DNA of 6,526 nt from Gammaproteobacteria bacterium (GTDB lineage: Bacteria; Pseudomonadota; Gammaproteobacteria; SZUA-152), in NCBI GenBank assembly GCA_030613605.1, contig JAUWLO010000115.1:1-6526 (forward strand), read 5' to 3'. Position 1 is the stretch's first letter; the number at the start of each line of letters is the position of its first letter. A program made the translations under genes and the position numbers. This document shows, piece by piece, positions 1-6,146 of the stretch. Under the pieces are notes generated by a model that ran no database searches, had not been told where the DNA came from, and saw only the letters and a program-made list of their open reading frames with translations.

Positions 1-137
1 CGAATATCGGTCACTTCAAACCATCTAAGGTCATGAATTGTTTTCGTTGCTTTCGTAATCGCGTTATTAACGGCTTCTTCAACACTCGTTTTAGATGTTC
101 CGGTGAGTTCTATTGACTTATAAGTGTGGTCAGTCAT
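1..137 (-). CDS. Dodecin family flavin-binding protein (partial, N-terminal part)
   Basis: Small protein cut off by the left edge; 45 complete codons are visible, reading MTDHTYKSIELTGTSKTSVE at the start and ending near WFEVTDI. This is the dodecin pattern: a first beta strand (YKSIELTG), one amphipathic helix (SVEEAVNNAITKATKTI), then a second strand with the LRWFEV motif. Known dodecins are about 65-75 residues and form hollow dodecamers in the cytoplasm that bind flavins (riboflavin, FMN or lumichrome) stacked between tryptophans; Trp39 is the expected flavin-stacking residue. They are thought to buffer free flavin rather than catalyse. The start is firm because an AGGAGG lies 8 bases upstream. 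It follows nadA on the same strand with 55 bases between, so read-through from nadA is possible, though I see no terminator or clear separate promoter. Identification is from recalled family sequence pattern. Confidence 0.9.
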   Translation of the reverse strand, partial: MTDHTYKSIELTGTSKTSVEEAVNNAITKATKTIHDLRWFEVTDI

Positions 138-145
138 GTAAGTGT

Positions 146-151
146 CCTCCT
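146..151 (-). promoter_or_regulatory. Strong Shine-Dalgarno site of the dodecin gene
   Basis: On the minus strand the sequence is AGGAGG followed by 8 bases and ATG. It is the best ribosome-binding site in the window and fixes the dodecin start. It contrasts with nadA upstream, which has none, suggesting that dodecin may be translated more efficiently than nadA from a shared or separate message (inference). Confidence 0.85.
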
Positions 152-192
152 AAGTTTTTTGTCTGTTTTGTATCAGTAGATGAATAGCATGG

Positions 193-1230
193 CTAAAGTG
201 TCTGTGCTTGTTTATTAAGAATGTCTTTACCTATTTTTTCTAATTCAAACATTTTTGAAAGACTGGTCCGGGCGCGTTCGGCAACATCTTCGTCGATGGT
301 AATGAATTGTTCCGGCACCGGATCTTTGAGTGCCTTGAGAACATCTTCGAGCTGAATTTCTTTCATATAGGGACAAAGAATACAGGTGCCGACAATTTTT
401 TTATCTTTAAATTCTGCTTTAAAGCGATCCGTCAGGCCACACTCTGTAACCAGCATAAAGGTTTTTGCTGGCGATTCTCGTACATAGTTGAGCATGCCTG
501 CTGTACCGCCAGCGTAATCAACCAGTGCCACCACTCCCGGTGCGCACTCGGGGTGAGCCAGAATTTTTACACCAGGAAAGCGGTTACGTATATCTTGCAC
601 GGTGTCCGGATTAAATCCCTCATGGACAACACAGGTTCCATCCCAGGTGATGATTTTTTTTGAGGTCATGTTTTGCAAATTGAGCCCCATTAATTTATCA
701 GGGATAAAAATGATCTCTGGTTGTGGCATTGCCTCAACAACTTCAACAACATTAGATGAAGTACAGCAGGAATCGCTTTCCGCCTTCACTTCGGCATAAC
801 TATTCACATAACAGACAATACCCGCATTCGGATATTGTTGTCGGAGTTGCCGCACCTGTTCAGCGTTGATCGAATCAGCGAGGGAACATCCCGCAACCCG
901 GGGAACCAGAACTTCTTTATCAGGATTGAGCAGTTTGGCTGTTTCGCCCATGAAATAAACCGAGCAAAAAATGATCTTTTGTGCCGGGTGTTCGGTTGCC
1001 GTGCGACTGAGACTATAGGAATCACCGATATAATCACCAATTCCGTACATGATGTCTGGCGTTTGGTAGGAGTGTGCGAGTATTACTGCATTTTGTTCGA
1101 CCTTTAGCTGGTTGATTTCCAATGTGGTGGGGGCAATAGACTCACAATCCTCGCGGGCCCAGCCGAGCTTGTTTAGTTTCTCGTAGAGTCGGTCTGTCTC
1201 TTTTTTGATATCTGAAGTTGAAGTATTCAT
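193..1230 (-). CDS. nadA: Quinolinate synthase NadA
   Basis: Condenses iminoaspartate (from NadB) with dihydroxyacetone phosphate to give quinolinate, the second step of de novo NAD synthesis, in the cytoplasm and using a [4Fe-4S] cluster. The 345 residues match the usual full length. Three pseudo-symmetric domains are visible. By spacing against characterised NadA enzymes, the cluster ligands should be Cys115 (AGCSLAD), Cys200 (WDGTCVVHE) and Cys286 (CILCPYM). Active-site residues are present at His53 and Tyr55 (AHSYQ), Tyr141 and Asn143 (YVNS), and His226 and Glu228 (HPEC); the TECG motif is at 262-265. A Cys283-x-x-Cys286 pair remains, but the extra upstream Cys of the E. coli CxxCxxC motif is Val280 here. 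The ATG at 1230 has no Shine-Dalgarno sequence, and the next internal Met is residue 61, so this start is the only reasonable one. It diverges from the methyltransferase gene with 16 bases between start codons. Confidence 0.97.
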   Translation of the reverse strand: MNTSTSDIKKETDRLYEKLNKLGWAREDCESIAPTTLEINQLKVEQNAVILAHSYQTPDIMYGIGDYIGDSYSLSRTATEHPAQKIIFCSVYFMGETAKLLNPDKEVLVPRVAGCSLADSINAEQVRQLRQQYPNAGIVCYVNSYAEVKAESDSCCTSSNVVEVVEAMPQPEIIFIPDKLMGLNLQNMTSKKIITWDGTCVVHEGFNPDTVQDIRNRFPGVKILAHPECAPGVVALVDYAGGTAGMLNYVRESPAKTFMLVTECGLTDRFKAEFKDKKIVGTCILCPYMKEIQLEDVLKALKDPVPEQFITIDEDVAERARTSLSKMFELEKIGKDILNKQAQTL

Positions 1231-1258
1231 ATTCTATAATTCTAGTATGAATATTCTA
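1222..1258. repeat. Tandem direct repeat (13 of 15) spanning both divergent start codons
   Basis: AGTATTCATATTCTA at 1222-1236 recurs as AGTATGAATATTCTA at 1244-1258, with two differences and a 22-base period, close to two helical turns. The first copy contains the nadA start codon on the minus strand; the second contains the methyltransferase ATG on the plus strand. The segment also reads as an inverted repeat, TATTCAT (1224-1230) against ATGAATA (1247-1253), because both genes begin ATGAATA. ATTCTA occurs three times (1231, 1239, 1253) and GAATATTC is a perfect palindrome at 1249-1256. It could be an operator for a regulator of both genes, or a by-product of AT-rich sequence. What is seen is the repeat; the operator role is inference. 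Confidence 0.45.
1235..1240 (+). promoter_or_regulatory. Candidate -10 box (TATAAT) for the methyltransferase-putA unit
   Basis: A perfect consensus TATAAT lies in the 16-base gap between nadA and the methyltransferase. Transcription would be expected to begin about 6-7 bases downstream, near 1247, at the first methyltransferase ATG. The -35 region at normal spacing (CTGAAG at 1212-1217, 17-base spacer) matches only 3 of 6; the better TTGATA at 1205-1210 is too far away (24 bases). The hexamer lies between the repeat copies described at 1222-1258, so a bound regulator would cover it. Confidence 0.4.
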
Positions 1259-1909
1259 AAACGACAGGATAACAATCCGGAAACTAAGGGTATCGTAATG
1301 CACCACATGGCATGGGCATATGATCTGGGCTGTTATCTTGTTGGAATGGGAGCTCATTTTCGTCGCAAAATCTTGCAACTTGCTCAGTTGCGGTCAGGAG
1401 AACATGTGCTTGATGTTGGTTGTGGTACCGGCGTGTTGACAAGATTAGCCGCGGAAGAGGTGGGGAATGAAGGTGAGGTGATAGGTATTGATGCTTCGGC
1501 GGAAATGATTCAAGTGGCGAAACGTAAAGCTGTAAAAGTGCATAGTAAAGCAACTTTTCAGTTAGCGGTGGTTGAATCTTTACCCTTTGAAGATGAGCGC
1601 TTTGATATCGTACTGAGCAGCATGATGCTGCATCACCTTCCACCTGAATTAAAAGTGACCGGTTTAAGAGAAATATTTCGGGTCTTGAAACCGGGTGGAC
1701 GATTAATGGTAGTTGATGTGGATAAACCAACAAGCCTGATAGGTCGAGTGTTAATGTTTCCCTGGCGTAAGGATCCTGCTGTGAAAGATAACCTTGAAGG
1801 GCATGTTCCTGAATTTATACAAAATGCGGGTTTTCTTAATCTACATCATCCTCGAGCCAAATGGCGTGGGTTTATCTCATTTTGGTTGGCCACCAAGCCA
1901 GGTAAGTAA
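1247..1909 (+). CDS. Class I SAM-dependent methyltransferase (UbiE/Methyltransf_11 type)
   Basis: A 220-residue Rossmann-fold methyltransferase, presumably cytoplasmic. Motif I is at 55-62 (LDVGCGTG, SAM binding), the acidic residue that binds the SAM ribose is Asp82 (GIDAS), ESLPF is at 110-114, motif IV is DIVLSSMMLHHLP at 120-132, and LKPGGRLMVVD is at 147-157. This set fits the UbiE/COQ5-like small-molecule methyltransferases, but the C-terminal third shows no feature naming a substrate, so I give no gene symbol. It is too unlike the canonical quinone enzyme to call ubiE. Start choice: ATG 1247 keeps a TKG-VMHHMAWAYD stretch that I recall as conserved just before the YD motif, but it has no ribosome-binding site. 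ATG 1298 (203 residues) has a TAAGGG seven bases upstream. A TTG at 1205 would run into nadA and is unlikely. The stop lies 3 bases before the putA ATG, indicating an operon and probable translational coupling. Confidence 0.88.
   Translation: MNILKRQDNNPETKGIVMHHMAWAYDLGCYLVGMGAHFRRKILQLAQLRSGEHVLDVGCGTGVLTRLAAEEVGNEGEVIGIDASAEMIQVAKRKAVKVHSKATFQLAVVESLPFEDERFDIVLSSMMLHHLPPELKVTGLREIFRVLKPGGRLMVVDVDKPTSLIGRVLMFPWRKDPAVKDNLEGHVPEFIQNAGFLNLHHPRAKWRGFISFWLATKPGK
1285..1290 (+). promoter_or_regulatory. Shine-Dalgarno-like site supporting an alternative methyltransferase start
   Basis: TAAGGG lies 7 bases before the in-frame ATG at 1298. It is the only credible ribosome-binding site near the 5' end of the methyltransferase. 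If used, the protein starts at MHHMAWAYD and the message from the TATAAT at 1235 would have a leader of about 50 bases. If not, the message would be leaderless from 1247. Confidence 0.4.
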
Positions 1910-1912
1910 ATT

Positions 1913-4900
1913 ATGATTTACTATAGTTTGAGATCAGATACATCACCTTTGCGTAAAGCGATTAGTCATGCCTATCTAAGCGATGAGACACGTTTGGTAC
2001 AGTCACTTATCGCGCAGGCTGAGTTAAATAAAACAGAGTCATCAGCGATCGCTGAACAGGCACGTCAACTTATTATCAAGACAAGGGAACAGGCCCAGGT
2101 CAGTGGCGGGATTGAGGCGCTGTTACGTGAATATGATTTGTCTTCTGAGGAAGGCGTGACATTAATGTGTTTGGCAGAGGCGTTGTTACGCATTCCTGAT
2201 CCCGATACGGCTGATCAATTAATTAAAGACAAATTGACTCAGGCTGATTGGGAAAAACACCTGGGGCACAGTCATTCGTTATTCGTCAATGCCTCTACCT
2301 GGGGTTTAATGTTGACAGGTAAATTGATTCACTTTGAAGAAGAATCAATGAGTAGTGTATTTACTCGTTTACTTGTGCGCAGTAGCGATCCGGTTATACG
2401 TCTTGCCATTCAGGAATCGATGAGCATTATTGGTCAACAATTTGTCCTCGGTGAAACGATTGAAGCAGCCATAAAGCGTAGTCAGAATACGGATAGTCAG
2501 GAATATCTATTTTCATTTGATATGTTAGGCGAAGCGGCACTTTCGATGGCAGATGCGCAAAACTATCTTGAAAAATATCTTCATGCTATTCAGGTTATTG
2601 CAAGTACAAACCAAAACGCTAAAGATGAATTTGAGGCAGCGGGTATTTCAGTAAAATTGTCTGCCTTGCATCCGCGCTTTGAGTTTGCACAGCGTGAAAG
2701 AGTTATGAATGAACTGGTAGCAAAAGTATTATTGATTGCACAACAAGCGCGTGATGCGGGTATTAGTATCACAATAGATGCAGAGGAAGTTGATCGTCTG
2801 GATATAACGCTCGATATATTTGAAGCAGTATACACCGATGCTTCGCTGGGTGATTGGCAGGGATTGGGGTTGGCTGTGCAAGCTTATCAAAAGCGTGCTT
2901 TGCCAGTGATAAAATGGTTAGCAGATTTAGCGAAGAATAAACAACGACGAATCATGCTGCGTCTTGTTAAAGGTGCTTATTGGGATAGTGAGATTAAATA
3001 TGCCCAGGAGCAAGGTCTGGATGGCTATCCGGTTTTTACTCGTAAAGTATTAACTGACTTGTCATATCTTGCTTGCGTGAAACAGATTATTGCTTCAAGT
3101 AAATATCTTTACCCACAGTTTGCCACACATAATGCTTATACGGTTGCAACGGTGCAAACATTAATGCAGTCAGGACAGGACTATGAGTTTCAACGACTGC
3201 ACGGCATGGGTGAAGCTATTTATAGTGAAGTAAAGAAAACTAACCCTTCTATTAAGTGCCGTGTTTATGCACCAGTTGGTAATCATAAGGATTTATTACC
3301 CTACCTGGTACGCCGCTTGTTGGAAAATGGCGCAAACACCTCCTTTGTGAATCGCATCGAAAATGAAAGCCTTCCGCTTGATGATCTGATTCAGGATCCG
3401 GTTGTGAGTGTGAAATCTTTACAGCACATACCGCATCCTTCCATTCCTTTACCGCAAAACTTGTTTAATGAAGAACGTTTAAATTCCAAAGGAATTAATT
3501 TTTCCGATATTACGATTTTGCAAAAATTAGATCATGCTTTCACAGAGATGGAAAAGCGTGACTGGCAAGCAACTCCTTTAATAGCTGACAAGACAATAGA
3601 GGGTGAATTAAAAGCTATTATTTCTCCTGCAAACCCGGATGTAATAGTTGGGCACGTCATTGAAGCGACGCAGGAGCATGTATCTGATGCATTAACGGTA
3701 GCTTATGACTACCGAGATGAGTGGGCTAATCAAATCGTTGAGTTACGAACAGAGATTGCAGAACGTGCAGCGGGTTTACTTGAAACGCATCGAGAAGAAT
3801 TGATATTTTTGTGTGTTAAAGAGGGCGGTCGTTGTATCAAAGATAGTTTGGCCGAAGTACGTGAAGCCATTGATAGTTGTCGCTACTATGCAAAGCAGGC
3901 ACGTAAAAAATTATCGTCACAAGCCTTACCTGGACCAACGGGAGAGTCAAACACACTCAGTATGCATGGACGTGGTGTCATTCTTTGTATCAGTCCATGG
4001 AATTTTCCCGTTGCGATTTTTACCAGTCAGATCATTGCCGCGCTTGTGGCAGGCAATACGGTGATCGCAAAACCTGCGCACCAGACACCGTTAACTGCCA
4101 TGCGTGTTGTTCAGCTATTGTATGAAGCCGGAATACCAACAGATGCATTAACATTGTTGCCAGGTGAAAGTGGCGTGATGAGTGAACCTTTATTGCAGGA
4201 CGAACGTATTGCCGGTGTCATTTTTACCGGTTCTACCGAAGTGGCAAAAACAATTAACCAGACTTTAGCGTTACGTCCAGGTCCAATTGTGCCACTGATC
4301 GCAGAAACTGGTGGCCAGAACGCTATGATTGTTGATAGCTCAGCGTTACCGGAGCAAGTCGTTAGTGATGTACTGACCTCGGCATTTAACAGTGCGGGTC
4401 AGCGTTGCTCTGCATTACGTGTTTTGTTTTTGCAGGATGACATTGCACCACGTGTTATAGAGTTGTTAACAGGTGCTATAGCAGAGTTGCAAGTGGGTGA
4501 TCCTTTATTGTTGTCGACGGATGTGGGTTCATTGATTGATGCAGATAGTAAAAACAAGGTGATGGCACACATTACCCATTTATATGAAATTGCGAAATTT
4601 ATTTGTCATGCAACAGTGGATGAAAAACTGTTAAAAAATAATTATGTTACACCCGTGGTGTTTGAAATCAGTTCACTGGCGTTATTGAAAGAAGAAGTGT
4701 TTGGGCCAGTGCTGCATATCATTCGATATACATCAGATGAATTAGATGAAGTCATTAACGCCATCAATGCAACGAAATACGGTTTAACCTTAGGTATTCA
4801 TAGTCGCATTAAAGAAAAATATGACTATATTGTAAAACATACACGAGTGGGAAATATCTACGTCAATCGCAATATGATCGGGGCGGTGGTTGGTGTGCAA

Positions 4901-5044
4901 CCCTTTGGTGGTGAAGGTTTGTCAGGAACCGGCCCCAAAGCAGGTGGGCCCAATTATTTGCAGCGTTTAGTAACTGAGCGAACAGTTAGCATCAATACCT
5001 CTGCTATTGGCGGGAATGCGACGTTGTTAAACTTAAAAAGTTAA
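1913..5044 (+). CDS. putA: Bifunctional proline dehydrogenase / L-glutamate gamma-semialdehyde dehydrogenase PutA (short, type A)
   Basis: Oxidises proline to glutamate in two steps: FAD-dependent proline dehydrogenase passes electrons to membrane quinone, and P5C/semialdehyde is channelled to the NAD+-dependent aldehyde dehydrogenase domain. The 1043 residues match the short PutA class (about 1000 residues) that lacks the N-terminal ribbon-helix-helix DNA-binding domain, so this PutA should not repress its own gene. Helical arm and alpha domain cover about 1-190. The FAD barrel, about 200-500, contains SFDMLGEAA (201-209), Lys248, Asp289, Arg350 (RLVKGAYW), Tyr452, Arg467, Arg468 and Glu471 (RRLLENGAN); spacing agrees exactly with E. 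coli Lys329/Asp370/Arg431/Tyr540/Arg555/Arg556/Glu559. The aldehyde dehydrogenase part, about 555-1015, has PWNFP (695-699), FTGSTE (771-776), Glu798 and catalytic Cys832 (SAGQRCSAL), then EEVFGP (927-932). The C-terminal motif SINTSAIGGNATLL is intact. Both active sites appear functional. A weak AGG about 10 bases upstream and the 3-base gap suggest coupling to the methyltransferase. The enzyme is expected at the inner face of the membrane. Confidence 0.98.
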   Translation: MIYYSLRSDTSPLRKAISHAYLSDETRLVQSLIAQAELNKTESSAIAEQARQLIIKTREQAQVSGGIEALLREYDLSSEEGVTLMCLAEALLRIPDPDTADQLIKDKLTQADWEKHLGHSHSLFVNASTWGLMLTGKLIHFEEESMSSVFTRLLVRSSDPVIRLAIQESMSIIGQQFVLGETIEAAIKRSQNTDSQEYLFSFDMLGEAALSMADAQNYLEKYLHAIQVIASTNQNAKDEFEAAGISVKLSALHPRFEFAQRERVMNELVAKVLLIAQQARDAGISITIDAEEVDRLDITLDIFEAVYTDASLGDWQGLGLAVQAYQKRALPVIKWLADLAKNKQRRIMLRLVKGAYWDSEIKYAQEQGLDGYPVFTRKVLTDLSYLACVKQIIASSKYLYPQFATHNAYTVATVQTLMQSGQDYEFQRLHGMGEAIYSEVKKTNPSIKCRVYAPVGNHKDLLPYLVRRLLENGANTSFVNRIENESLPLDDLIQDPVVSVKSLQHIPHPSIPLPQNLFNEERLNSKGINFSDITILQKLDHAFTEMEKRDWQATPLIADKTIEGELKAIISPANPDVIVGHVIEATQEHVSDALTVAYDYRDEWANQIVELRTEIAERAAGLLETHREELIFLCVKEGGRCIKDSLAEVREAIDSCRYYAKQARKKLSSQALPGPTGESNTLSMHGRGVILCISPWNFPVAIFTSQIIAALVAGNTVIAKPAHQTPLTAMRVVQLLYEAGIPTDALTLLPGESGVMSEPLLQDERIAGVIFTGSTEVAKTINQTLALRPGPIVPLIAETGGQNAMIVDSSALPEQVVSDVLTSAFNSAGQRCSALRVLFLQDDIAPRVIELLTGAIAELQVGDPLLLSTDVGSLIDADSKNKVMAHITHLYEIAKFICHATVDEKLLKNNYVTPVVFEISSLALLKEEVFGPVLHIIRYTSDELDEVINAINATKYGLTLGIHSRIKEKYDYIVKHTRVGNIYVNRNMIGAVVGVQPFGGEGLSGTGPKAGGPNYLQRLVTERTVSINTSAIGGNATLLNLKS

Positions 5045-5216
5045 AATAAATTATCCCGATTTTTAGCACCATTATTGTGATCCTATCGATAAGATATCGG
5101 GCGTTGAATATCCGCTCCTGGCGACCTGAGAGCTTTATCGTGTTTCTGGGCATGTGTAGATTTAATTATTGCTATTCGACCAAAGCAGTCAGTCGTTATA
5201 AACTGGCAAAGTGGTA

Positions 5217-5912
5217 ATGGATGAAATTAGCTCAGCGCCGGGAGGGGACGTGGTATTAGCAAGTACAAGAGCACGAACCTTACTTTGGCTTACCCTGTTT
5301 GCAATTACGATGGCATATGTTGAGGCTGCGCTCGTGGTGCATCTGCACAGTTTGTACTACCCTAATACCCTTCAATCCTTATTTCCTTTGCAGTTGCTTA
5401 GTCACCGGGATCTCGCTATAGAACTAGGTCGAGAAGCGATGACCATTATTATGATCTTGAGTGTCGCACTGCTAGCGGCAAAAAATTTCGCGCATCGGTT
5501 TGCTGCCTTTGTGTACATCTTTGGCTTCTGGGACCTGGGATATTATCTTTGGTTGAAGGTGTTCATCGATTGGCCACAGAGTTGGCTTGAATGGGATGTG
5601 TTGTTCCTGATCCCTTGGCCATGGTTTGGACCCTGGCTTGCGCCTGCCGCTATCGCTTTACTCTTTTGCTTATGGGGTGGCTACGTGTTGGTGACAACAT
5701 CCAAACCATTTTTCACCGGGCGATGGGTCAGTTTGTTCTTGCTCGGCGCAGTATTCGCTTTGTTTGCGTTTCTTTCTCCCGCGATGCCATTGCTCGCCGG
5801 TGGGGAAGAAGCCTTTCGGGGCTATCAATCGACTCACTTTCCCTGGCTGCTGTTCGCAATCGGTTTTATGCTGATGGTCGTTAGCCTCCTTGGTACCTTA
5901 CATCAGAAATAA
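5217..5912 (+). CDS. Uncharacterised multi-pass membrane protein
   Basis: A 231-residue integral membrane protein of unknown function. Six hydrophobic helices are apparent: about 22-43, 73-88, 95-117, 138-160, 170-194 and 208-227. Polar residues sit within or at the edges of helices: Glu36 (AYVEAALVVHL), Arg72-Glu73 (ELGREAM), Trp105-Asp106 (GFWDLGYYLWLK) with Lys114, and Trp126-Asp127. An aromatic and proline-rich segment runs from 119 to 143 (WPQSW, EWDVLFLIPWPWFGPWLAP). I have a moderate recollection of similar motifs in uncharacterised bacterial membrane proteins, but no function is known to me. No signal peptide or soluble domain is seen. Start: ATG 5217 preferred; GTG 5211 adds two residues. 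Neither has a good ribosome-binding site; an internal GTG at 5250 follows GGAGGGG by only 2 bases, too close. The gene appears single, 172 bases after putA, and is visibly more GC-rich than putA, which hints at a different history or simply at its Trp/Gly/Ala/Pro-rich protein. Confidence 0.8.
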   Translation: MDEISSAPGGDVVLASTRARTLLWLTLFAITMAYVEAALVVHLHSLYYPNTLQSLFPLQLLSHRDLAIELGREAMTIIMILSVALLAAKNFAHRFAAFVYIFGFWDLGYYLWLKVFIDWPQSWLEWDVLFLIPWPWFGPWLAPAAIALLFCLWGGYVLVTTSKPFFTGRWVSLFLLGAVFALFAFLSPAMPLLAGGEEAFRGYQSTHFPWLLFAIGFMLMVVSLLGTLHQK

Positions 5913-6146
5913 AGTATAAGCTTGTATTGTTACATCTTTCAGTTAGGCAGGCATTGCAACAACTGCGTTTTCTTTGGTTTTAGATTATAGTCTCAAACTT
6001 GATGTTACTTTTGAAGAAAATCAGCACTTGACTCCCGAATATATTTTTTAAAGACCTGGCAAGGTTTACATTGAACAACAATCATCTCTTGCAAAATAAG
6101 AGAGTCCATATAGCAATAATAAATCTATAAATATCAGGATTAGATT
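5913..6146. other. AT-rich intergenic spacer upstream of the nitroreductase gene
   Basis: This 234-base stretch carries no credible reading frame. It presumably holds the 3' end of the membrane-protein message and the promoter of the nitroreductase gene. I could not identify a convincing -35/-10 pair: TTGACT (6028-6033) lacks a partner at normal spacing, and TATAAA (6126-6131) lacks a -35. A 6-bp hairpin (TCTCTT 6085-6090 with AAGAGA 6098-6103, 7-base loop) lies in the presumed leader but is weak. Confidence 0.5.
6136..6139 (+). promoter_or_regulatory. Ribosome-binding site of the nitroreductase gene
   Basis: AGGA followed by 7 bases and ATG at 6147. It decides the start of a gene that is cut off by the window edge. 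Confidence 0.7.

Noticed and set aside
307..1107. Several plus-strand open frames antisense to nadA
   Set aside because: nadA on the minus strand has all its family motifs; the plus-strand frames overlap one another and show no domain pattern.
1284..1733. 149-codon open frame on the minus strand inside the methyltransferase
   Set aside because: Lies antisense to a clear methyltransferase with intact motifs, has no ribosome-binding site, and its translation resembles no protein family I know.
3813..4064. 83-codon alternative frame within putA
   Set aside because: Shadow of the PutA aldehyde dehydrogenase region, which is continuous and motif-complete through this stretch.
5055..5101. Inverted repeat CCCGAT / ATCGGG after putA as a terminator
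   Set aside because: The stem is 6 bp with a loop of about 35 bases and no T-run follows. It does not look like an intrinsic terminator; the putA message end remains unidentified.
5591..5884. 97-codon alternative frame within the membrane-protein gene
   Set aside because: The overlapping frame gives a coherent six-helix membrane protein; this one gives a Cys/Arg-rich sequence without recognisable features.
5947..5980. GCAG...CTGC hairpin followed by a T-rich stretch as a terminator for the membrane-protein gene
   Set aside because: Only 4 paired bases with a loop of about 12, and the T-rich part is interrupted by G and C. Too weak to call.
6028..6056. TTGACT as the -35 of a nitroreductase promoter
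   Set aside because: No -10-like hexamer occurs at a 16-18 base spacing; the nearby TATATT is only 6 bases away.
6085..6103. TCTCTT / AAGAGA hairpin as a riboswitch or terminator ahead of the nitroreductase
   Set aside because: A single 6-bp AT-rich stem with no T-run and no surrounding conserved architecture; likely chance.
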